A DNA stretch of 12,758 bases from JOPF133 sp052144935 (GTDB taxonomy: Bacteria; Acidobacteriota; Terriglobia; Bryobacterales; Bryobacteraceae), in the NCBI GenBank assembly GCA_052144935.1, contig JBKQPR010000132.1, positions 1 to 12,758 on the forward strand, in the 5' to 3' direction. A program made the position numbers and the translations under genes. The notes below the pieces were generated by a model. That model was not told the origin of the DNA and did no database searches. It worked only from the letters and a program-made list of their open reading frames with translations. Below, in pieces: positions 7,439-12,758 of the stretch; the first letter of the stretch is position 1, and each line of letters begins with the position of its first letter.

Positions 7439-9931
7439 CTACACTAATACCGGTTCCTCCCAGCCGGCCTCCTCCTGGTCGGCCGTGAATTCGTCCGCTT
7501 GCGGAGCGGCGGTGGCTGCCCGGGCTGCGGCGGGCGCCGGTGCTCCGGCGGCTGGCGTGGCGACGGGTGCCCAAGGTTCCACAGGCTCCCAGAGCCTGGC
7601 GGGCTGGGTCCGTTTTGCCGGCCGCGGTTTCGCGGAGCGAGGCGCGGCCTCCTGGGGCGGAGCAGCCTCCGGTTCTTCGGGGGGCGGCGTGGCGACGGAT
7701 GGTGAAGATTCCACCGGCCCGGCGGGCTTGGTCCGTCTTGCCGGCCGCGGTTTCGCGACACGAATCGTGGCCTGCGGGGCTGTGGCTGGCGCCGGTTCTT
7801 CGGTGGGCGGCGCGGCGACAGATGCCGCAGGTTCCACCGGCTCGGCGGGTCTGGCGGCGCGAAGCGCGGTCTCTTGGGGCGGGACGGGCGCCGGTTCTTC
7901 GGCCGCCGGCGTGGCGACGGATGGTGAAGATTCCACCGGCCTGGCGGGCTGGGTCCGTCTTGCCGGCCGCGGTTTCGCGACGCGAATCGTGGCCTCCGGG
8001 GCTGCGGCGGGCGCCGGTTCCTCAGCCGCCGGCGTGGTGACAGATGCCCAAGGTTCCACCGGCTCGGCGGGCCTGGCGGCGCGAAGCGTGGTCTCTTGGG
8101 GCGGGGCAGGCACCGGTTCTTCGGCCGCCGGCGTGGCGACAGACGCCAAAGGTCCCACCGGCTCGGCGGGCCTGGCGGGCTTGGTCCGTCTTGCCGGCCG
8201 CGGTTTCGCGGCGCGAAGCGTGACCTCCGGGGCTGCGGCTGACGCCGGCTGTTCGGTGGGCGGCGCGGCGACAGATGCCGACGGTTTCACCGGCTCGGCC
8301 GGTTTCGCCGCGCGAGGCGTGGCCTCCGCGGCTGCGGCGGGCGCGGGTTCTTCGGCGGCCATCGTGGTGACGGATGCAGCAGGTTCCACAGGCTGCCCGG
8401 GCCTTGCGGGCCTCGTCCGTTTTGCCGGCCGCGGTTTCGCCGCGCGAGGCGTGGTGGCGCGAGGCGCGCTGGAGCGCGAATTGGCGCTCGTTACTCCGGC
8501 GGCCTTCGCCAACTCCTCGAACGAGATCCGGATGTAATCGCGCAGGCGATCGACGTCGGGCGTCACGTGGGCGTCGGCGGTCAGCCCGAAGAAGAGCTTG
8601 CCGTCGTAGCTTTGCACGGCCACTCCCACCCCCAACTCATAGCCGGTGGGCACGCACGGATAGGATGCCACCATGCGCCGCCCCACCGTGTAAAGCGCCG
8701 AGGGCGAACCGGGCACGTTGGTGCAGATCATGTTGAGCAGCGGAAACGGCAGGGGAAGCAACGGTAGCCCGCGCCAGAACAGTTCCTGCATGGGCGCCGG
8801 AGCAGTGCCCAGACAACTGGCAAAGATGGCGATCAGATCGGCGGCGCGCACGCTCTTCATAACTTCCATCCGGCTGGCTACGGCGTGCAGCATTTCCACC
8901 GGGTCGCGCACATCCAGCGGCAGGACCACCGGGAGAAAGGTGATGCGGTTCCCCAAAGATTCGCCTTGCTCGCCGCCACGCAAGTTGACGGGACAGACCA
9001 CCCGCAGGAACCGGCCATTCACTTTCTCTCCATGCAGCCGTATGTAGCGCGCCACCGCCCGAACCACCACGCTCACGATACAATCGTTTACCTTGCCGCC
9101 CAAAGCGGTGCGAATGGCCTGTACCTCGCTGAGATCGGCTTCCCCCCAACAGAACTTGCGGTCGCCCGAACAGGGCTTGTTGAATACGAACCGCTCGGGC
9201 GGCTGCAGCCATTCCGGCAGCAGCGTGGCGAACTCTTGAAGGGCGCTCTTCCCGCGGTCGCTGAGCAACCCTTCGGCCAGGCTGAGCAGGCCCGCCTCGG
9301 CGGCGACCGCGTTTTCCAGGGCGCTCTGAATGGCGCCGGCGACCTGCTCCACCAGCGTATGCTCGGCGCGCGGTGTCGCCGCCGGGCGAACAGTGCCCTT
9401 GGGGGTGCCCCCTGGTCCCGGCTTGCGCACGGCGTGGGAACCTTCCGGCGTGGAATCGAACATGATATTCACCAGCGCCGCGCCGGCCACGCCGTCGGCC
9501 AGCGCGTGATGGATGCGCGCGATCAGGGCCCCGCGCCCGTCCTTCAAGCCGTCCACGATGTGGATCTCCCACAGCGGTTTGCCGCGGTCCAAGATCTGGC
9601 CGAGCAGGCGCCCGGCCAGCGCCTCGAGTTCGGCTTCCCCTCCGGGCGCGTCCAGGCGCACCCGGAAGATGTGACGCTGGATATCGAAGTTTGGGTCGTA
9701 CTCCCAGGTCGGATAACCGAGGTTGAACGGGGGCGGGACAGCCACCTGCCGGTAGCGCGGAATGAGGTCCAGCTTGGAATCGATGTTGGCGACAAATTCG
9801 CGGAAGGGGATGGGGCCATCGAACATCGCCACGCAAGCGATGTTCAACGGAATCTCTTTACGTTCCAAGTAAAGGAACGCCGCGTCGATTCCCGACAGAC
9901 GGCGGCTTAAGACCGGTGGTTGGTTGTCCAT
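7439..9931 (-). CDS. Wax ester synthase/diacylglycerol acyltransferase (WS/DGAT) with long repeat tail
   Basis: An 830-residue protein. Residues 1 to about 475 are a standard WS/DGAT (AtfA/Tgs family), joining acyl-CoA to a fatty alcohol or diacylglycerol to make wax ester or triacylglycerol. Supporting motifs are SGIDAAFLYLE, PLNIACVAMFDG, the catalytic HHALADG (His141, His142, Asp146, Gly147), GKVNDCIVSVV, GNRITFLPVVLP and TNVPGSP near the end of the domain. Family members normally stop at about 460-480 residues. Here about 350 further residues follow, built of Ala/Pro/Arg/Lys-rich tandem repeats with five KPRPA(K/R)RT motifs, and the protein closes with an acidic stretch (DEFTADQEEAGWEEP). 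The ATG at 9931 is preferred over an in-frame TTG at 9964 because GGAG lies about 12 bases upstream and MDNQPPVLSRRLSGIDAAF fits the family N-terminus. It lies 33 bases after the small acidic ORF and heads the lipid operon. Confidence 0.93.
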   Translation of the reverse strand: MDNQPPVLSRRLSGIDAAFLYLERKEIPLNIACVAMFDGPIPFREFVANIDSKLDLIPRYRQVAVPPPFNLGYPTWEYDPNFDIQRHIFRVRLDAPGGEAELEALAGRLLGQILDRGKPLWEIHIVDGLKDGRGALIARIHHALADGVAGAALVNIMFDSTPEGSHAVRKPGPGGTPKGTVRPAATPRAEHTLVEQVAGAIQSALENAVAAEAGLLSLAEGLLSDRGKSALQEFATLLPEWLQPPERFVFNKPCSGDRKFCWGEADLSEVQAIRTALGGKVNDCIVSVVVRAVARYIRLHGEKVNGRFLRVVCPVNLRGGEQGESLGNRITFLPVVLPLDVRDPVEMLHAVASRMEVMKSVRAADLIAIFASCLGTAPAPMQELFWRGLPLLPLPFPLLNMICTNVPGSPSALYTVGRRMVASYPCVPTGYELGVGVAVQSYDGKLFFGLTADAHVTPDVDRLRDYIRISFEELAKAAGVTSANSRSSAPRATTPRAAKPRPAKRTRPARPGQPVEPAASVTTMAAEEPAPAAAAEATPRAAKPAEPVKPSASVAAPPTEQPASAAAPEVTLRAAKPRPARRTKPARPAEPVGPLASVATPAAEEPVPAPPQETTLRAARPAEPVEPWASVTTPAAEEPAPAAAPEATIRVAKPRPARRTQPARPVESSPSVATPAAEEPAPVPPQETALRAARPAEPVEPAASVAAPPTEEPAPATAPQATIRVAKPRPARRTKPAGPVESSPSVATPPPEEPEAAPPQEAAPRSAKPRPAKRTQPARLWEPVEPWAPVATPAAGAPAPAAARAATAAPQADEFTADQEEAGWEEPVLV
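7590..8480. repeat. In-frame degenerate tandem repeats encoding the WS/DGAT tail
   Basis: The string GCCGGCCGCGGTTTCG or a near copy recurs at about 7617, 7739, 7960, 8190 and 8423 (+ strand). The main spacing is 221-233 bases, about 75 codons, with one half-length interval of about 122. Between these lie weaker copies of TTCTTCGG..GCCGGCGTGGCGAC and GGTTCCACCGGCTCGGCGGG. All lengths keep the reading frame of the - strand gene. The repeats also leave the + strand open for 350 codons, which is a by-product of the repeat composition. Confidence 0.85.
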
Positions 9932-9964
9932 CTCGTGGTCGGCTCCAGGCTCGAGCGGCGGCAA

Positions 9965-10168
9965 TTACAGGCAACTGGCGCGGCTGCCCACGGCGGATGG
10001 TTCGTCCTCCCACTGTTCGATGTCGGTGAGGTCCGGGCAACTCCCTAAGTGCCAGAGTTCGAATGCCAGAAGGTCGAATTCCTGCTCCTCGATCCTGTCC
10101 GGCGGGTTGTCGCTCCAATGAGCGCTTTCCGCGAGTTCTTCGTCCAGAGAGACTTCCAGCGTCGGCAT
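9965..10168 (-). CDS. Small acidic protein of unknown function heading the lipid operon
   Basis: A 67-residue protein not recognised. The start ATG 10168 is strongly supported by GGGAGG (10175-10180) with a 6-base spacer. A longer in-frame extension to 10243 would run over this site and the promoter-like region. The sequence begins MPTLEVSLDEELAESAHWSD and continues with an acidic, aromatic middle (RIEEQEFDLLAFELWHLG) and an acidic stretch (DLTDIEQWEDEP). It has no membrane segment or signal peptide, and two cysteines. It is separated from the WS/DGAT start by 33 bases on the same strand, so co-transcription is expected. A regulatory or adaptor role for the acyltransferase is possible but unsupported by any motif. 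Confidence 0.65.
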   Translation of the reverse strand: MPTLEVSLDEELAESAHWSDNPPDRIEEQEFDLLAFELWHLGSCPDLTDIEQWEDEPSAVGSRASCL

Positions 10169-10174
10169 GGCATA

Positions 10175-10180
10175 CCTCCC
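10175..10180 (-). promoter_or_regulatory. Strong ribosome binding site for the 67-residue ORF
   Basis: GGGAGG on the - strand, six bases before ATG 10168. It is the best Shine-Dalgarno match in the operon and fixes the start of the small ORF. Confidence 0.7.
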
Positions 10181-10214
10181 ATAATGAGAAATGAAGACCT
10201 GTATATCCGTTTGT

Positions 10215-10243
10215 AGAGTATTCCCTATTTCGCCCGCTGTCAA
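10215..10243 (-). promoter_or_regulatory. Candidate sigma70-type promoter of the lipid operon
   Basis: On the - strand a perfect TTGACA (10243-10238) is followed after 17 bases by TACTCT (10220-10215), which matches the -10 consensus at only three positions. It lies about 50 bases before the small ORF start, in the 110-base region shared with the divergent aldehyde dehydrogenase. For the latter only a weak TATTCT (10251-10256) on the + strand is visible. Confidence 0.4.
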
Positions 10244-10278
10244 CCCGTGCTATTCTTTCACCGGGTTCATTCTCTCCG

Positions 10279-11865
10279 ATGACCTCAACGAGTAAGGCCG
10301 AGCCGCTCGGACTGAGTCCGCCGGCGGCGGCGCTGCTGGACGGGTTGCGGTCGCAGATCACTCTCTCCAGCGGGCCTCATGAGACGATTGCGGTACGGGC
10401 GCCGTACACAGGCGCCGCCATCGGCACGATCCCGGCGGGGACCGTCGCGGATCTGGAACTTGCCGTCCAGCGTGCACGGGCGGCGCAAACGGCCTGGAGC
10501 AAGCGCTCCTTTGCCGATCGCACGCGCATCTTCCTGCGTTTCCACGACCTGCTCATGAAGCGCCAGGACGAGGTGCTGGATCTCATCCAGTGGGAGACCG
10601 GCAAGGCGCGGCGGCACGCGTTCGAGGAGATTCTGGACACAGCCGTGGTGGCGCGGTATTACGCCAGGCGGGCCGAACGGCTGCTGCGTCCGCGGCGGCG
10701 CAAAGGCGCGCTTCCCCTGCTCACCCGGACCCGCGAATTCAAATCGCCGGTGGGTGTGGTCGGCCTGATTGCTCCCTGGAACTATCCGCTCAATCTGGCG
10801 GTGACCGACGCCGTTCCGGCGCTCATGGCAGGCAACGCCGCGGTGCTCAAACCAGACGTGCAAACCAGTTTCACGGCGCTCTGGGCGGTGGATCTGCTGC
10901 ATGAGGCCGGTCTCCCGCCGGACGTATTCGGCATAGTCACGGGGGAAGGACCACTGCTCGGCCCGGCGCTCGGAGAGCGGGTGGATTACATCATGTTCAC
11001 GGGGAGCACCCGCACCGGCAGGCTGGTGGCGCGGCAGGCCGCCGAGCGTTTGATCGGCTGTTCGCTCGAACTCGGCGGCAAGAACCCCATGATCGTGCTG
11101 GCGGATGCCGATCTGGAAGCGGCGGTCGACGGCGCCATCCAGGGGTGTTTCGCGTCTGCGGGCCAGGTCTGCGTCTCCACCGAGCGGATTTACGTCCATG
11201 AGTCGATCGCCGCGCAATTCCTCGGCCGCCTGGCTGAGCGCACGCGAGGGCTCAAGCTGGGCGCCTCCCTGGATTACTCCATGGAGATGGGGTCGCTCAC
11301 TGCGGAGCGGCAGCTTCAGCGCGTTGAGGAGCATGTCCGCGACGCCGTGGAAAAGGGAGCGGTAGTGCTCGCCGGAGGCCGCCGCCGTCCGGACCTGGGC
11401 CCGCTGTTCTATGAGCCGACCATCCTCACGCATGTTACGGACGGGATGCAGGTCTACGCCGAGGAGACTTTCGGTCCCGTGGTGTCGGTCTATCCGTTTT
11501 CGAGCGAGGCCGAGGCGGTCGAGCGCGCCAATGCCACCCGCTACGGTTTAAACGCCAGCATCTGGACCCGCGATGCCGCTCGCGGCGTGCGGCTGGCGCA
11601 GCAAATCCAGGCCGGCAACGTCAACGTCAACGAGTCCTACGCGGCGGCCTGGGGATCGGTGGATGCACCCTGCGGCGGATGGAAGGAATCCGGCCTGCAC
11701 GCCCGTCACGGAGCGGAAGGCATCCTGAAATTCACCGAGTCGCAGACCGTGGCGGTGCAGCGCCTCATGCCGGTAGGGACGCCACGTTGGATGGGCGCGG
11801 CCGTGCATGCGCGCTGGATGACCCGTTTGATGAAGTTGCTGCGCCGCATTCGGGTGTTCGATTAG
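10279..11865 (+). CDS. Aldehyde dehydrogenase, succinic-semialdehyde dehydrogenase (GabD2)-like
   Basis: A 528-residue NAD(P)-dependent aldehyde dehydrogenase. Asn168 in APWNYPL, the general base Glu264 in LELGGKN, and the nucleophile Cys298 in SAGQVCVSTERIYV have normal spacing. The ETFGPVV, YGLNAS and FTESQT landmarks follow. Several stretches (LKPDVQT, IMFTGSTRTGR, MGSLTAERQL, GPLFYEPTILT, NVNESYAAAWGS) resemble, from memory, mycobacterial GabD2 (about 518 residues) more than betaine or fatty aldehyde dehydrogenases. The C-terminus carries a basic amphipathic segment (ARWMTRLMKLLRRIRVFD) that could bind membrane, as in membrane-linked fatty aldehyde dehydrogenases, so the substrate is open: succinic semialdehyde or a long-chain aldehyde. 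The ATG at 10279 lacks a clear ribosome site, but no better start exists and the length fits. It is transcribed divergently from the lipid operon. Confidence 0.92.
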   Translation: MTSTSKAEPLGLSPPAAALLDGLRSQITLSSGPHETIAVRAPYTGAAIGTIPAGTVADLELAVQRARAAQTAWSKRSFADRTRIFLRFHDLLMKRQDEVLDLIQWETGKARRHAFEEILDTAVVARYYARRAERLLRPRRRKGALPLLTRTREFKSPVGVVGLIAPWNYPLNLAVTDAVPALMAGNAAVLKPDVQTSFTALWAVDLLHEAGLPPDVFGIVTGEGPLLGPALGERVDYIMFTGSTRTGRLVARQAAERLIGCSLELGGKNPMIVLADADLEAAVDGAIQGCFASAGQVCVSTERIYVHESIAAQFLGRLAERTRGLKLGASLDYSMEMGSLTAERQLQRVEEHVRDAVEKGAVVLAGGRRRPDLGPLFYEPTILTHVTDGMQVYAEETFGPVVSVYPFSSEAEAVERANATRYGLNASIWTRDAARGVRLAQQIQAGNVNVNESYAAAWGSVDAPCGGWKESGLHARHGAEGILKFTESQTVAVQRLMPVGTPRWMGAAVHARWMTRLMKLLRRIRVFD

Positions 11866-11999
11866 GCGTGGGCAGGCAATCCTGGCTGTGGTCTCCTCTG
11901 GGGACGGCGTTTCAGCCGGCGCTTGCACCCCTGATCGGCAGCGGGTCAATCTGGGCAACGGCCCAAACCTGAGCAGCTTCCAAGTCCGCCGTGATCCGA

Positions 12000-12030
12000 C
12001 CGGAGCGGCGCCCATGCCGACCCGCTCCGG
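12000..12030. repeat. Inverted repeat, 9-bp GC stem
   Basis: CCGGAGCGG (12000-12008) pairs perfectly with CCGCTCCGG (12022-12030) around a 13-base loop. It has no T-run and lies 135 bases past the aldehyde dehydrogenase stop, so a terminator role is weak. Confidence 0.5.
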
Positions 12031-12067
12031 CGGTGTTGGCGTAGTTTCTTCCATAAACGAACCCATT

Positions 12068-12085
12068 CCGGACATGCATGTCCGG
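12068..12085. repeat. 18-bp perfect palindrome
   Basis: CCGGACATGCATGTCCGG is fully self-complementary with no loop. A loop-free palindrome of this length is the form of a dimeric repressor operator or a recombination site, but no adjacent gene start supports either. Confidence 0.55.
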
Positions 12086-12140
12086 GAAATTCGGAGGGCT
12101 TCATTGAAACCAAAAGAGTTAACCAGGGGTGAGCCGGACA

Positions 12141-12205
12141 GATGTGGCCGGAAGCCCTTCCCTCGGGGCGAAATCGCTTTCGCGAAGCACTCCCGAAGCC
12201 ACATT
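12141..12205. repeat. Possible folded element: nested stems
   Basis: Three nested helices can form. ATGTGGC (12142-12148) pairs with GCCACAT (12198-12204). TCGGG (12063+100 = 12163-12167) pairs with CCCGA (12192-12196). GCGAAA (12168-12173) pairs with TTTCGC (12178-12183) around a TCGC loop. The nesting suggests an RNA or repeat structure, but in GC-rich DNA such pairing is common. Confidence 0.3.
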
Positions 12206-12758
12206 GTATACGGCGGGCAGGCGGAGGGCGGCGCGGGAGAAAGCGTCCTAGGACGGTAAGTGATTGGGGTGGCGAGAGTTGGAGCGACAAAGATAATTGG
12301 CGAAGTTGGTGACTGGGCCGGGCGAGGGTGGTCAGTTCGCCCTGCCGGTTCTCCGGCGGCTGGGCCGGTTGGGACTTTGGCCGGGGCGTGTCGATCAGTG
12401 GCGTTTGTGGCGTTTGCGGTGCTTACCGGCGCGCAGGCCGATTTCCGGGCGCTGCGGGATCGCCAAGACGCCGCGGCTTGACCGGCTTTGGAAGATTTGG
12501 CGGCAATCTTCGCATCTTGGGAGTGGGGTTGAGTCCGAATCGGCGGAGCCAGCGTGTTTGTGGTTCCCCAGGTGCGGATGACCAGATGGCGTCGCCAGTT
12601 CAGCGATTTGGGCGTTCTCCGTCAGACTACTACTACTGTGAGACCGCTTGGTACCACTCTGCCGAACTATGGAGTGACTGCTTTGGGAGCCAGTTCAAAG
12701 CCGAGGCTGGCAGCGAAAGTTTTTAGGTGGTTGAGCCGGGCGATCTGATAGATCTGCT

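Larger units (their letters stand above)
11866..12758. other. 893-base stretch without a supportable gene
   Basis: Open frames of up to about 130 codons exist on the + strand (for example 12328-12726) and longer ones on the - strand overlapping the aldehyde dehydrogenase. None shows a recognisable domain or a ribosome site. All have the Arg/Pro/Ser/Trp-rich look of non-coding GC-rich DNA. I see inverted repeats at 12000-12030, 12068-12085 and 12141-12205, a short ACT microsatellite near 12628-12640, and nothing that looks like a tRNA or a terminator for the aldehyde dehydrogenase. Confidence 0.6.

Noticed and set aside
7590..8480. CRISPR-like array
   Set aside because: Regular repeats, but they are in frame, degenerate, and encode a protein tail with no unique spacers.
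7485..8537. 350-codon open frame on the + strand opposite the WS/DGAT tail
   Set aside because: Gly/Ala/Ser-rich mirror of the repeats; no domain or ribosome site, and the - strand frame continues a clear WS/DGAT.
8885..9910. 341-codon + strand open frame opposite the WS/DGAT catalytic region
   Set aside because: No recognisable family; the HHALADG-bearing frame on the - strand is the gene.
10285..11433. 382-codon - strand open frame opposite the aldehyde dehydrogenase
   Set aside because: Antisense shadow; all active-site motifs are on the + strand.
11548..12204. 218-codon - strand open frame reaching into the gene-poor end
   Set aside because: Half of it is antisense to the aldehyde dehydrogenase and the rest is Arg/Pro-rich without a domain.
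11870..12300. Possible group II intron or retron-like RNA
   Set aside because: I looked for a domain V-like hairpin and a reverse transcriptase motif; neither is present.
12260..12748. Overlapping + strand open frames of 64-132 codons
   Set aside because: All three frames are equally open, none has a ribosome site, a known domain or sensible composition.

Overview
The window is GC-rich bacterial DNA. Its closest fit is an acidobacterium of the Solibacter/Bryobacter type. That is an inference from interspersed hairpin repeats that read as spurious peptides in several frames, from the gene style (secreted proteins ending in a metazoan-like 'ITGIxWYGxYG...WISI...ALYG' domain), and from a Bacillus-style fadA-fadE pair. 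No rRNA or other marker gene is present to confirm it.

Layout. (1) 91-3170, + strand: a thiolase (FadA type) and a 599-residue acyl-CoA dehydrogenase (FadE type) form a fatty-acid beta-oxidation pair. A long hairpin lies between them and two copies of a 28-bp hairpin repeat flank them. The usual third member, a fused hydratase/3-hydroxyacyl-CoA dehydrogenase (fadN type), would be expected just left of the window. (2) 3171-5574 is an eroded stretch. It holds a 5'-truncated glycine-zipper protein remnant, a secreted two-domain protein whose frame breaks near base 4925, and, on the - strand, a hicA toxin gene broken by two one-base indels. Its partner hicB is intact (5567-5794). (3) 5834-10168, - strand: a compact operon read right to left. 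It encodes a 67-residue acidic protein of unknown function, a wax ester synthase/diacylglycerol acyltransferase (WS/DGAT), an HSDL2-like short-chain dehydrogenase and a patatin-type lipase; the gaps between the four are 33, 3 and 6 bases. (4) 10279-11865, + strand: an aldehyde dehydrogenase most like succinic-semialdehyde dehydrogenase GabD2, divergent from that operon. (5) 11866-12758: about 0.9 kb with no gene I can support, only inverted repeats.

Taken together, most intact genes concern acyl chains: storage as neutral lipid (WS/DGAT), release (patatin lipase), breakdown (thiolase, acyl-CoA dehydrogenase) and oxidoreduction of intermediates (SDR, aldehyde dehydrogenase). The most unusual item is the WS/DGAT. 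Its ordinary catalytic region is followed by about 350 residues of Ala/Pro/Lys/Arg-rich tandem repeats resembling histone-H1/AlgP tails. A tail of that kind on a lipid-synthesis enzyme could tether nascent lipid bodies to nucleic acid or another polyanion; this is speculation from composition only.
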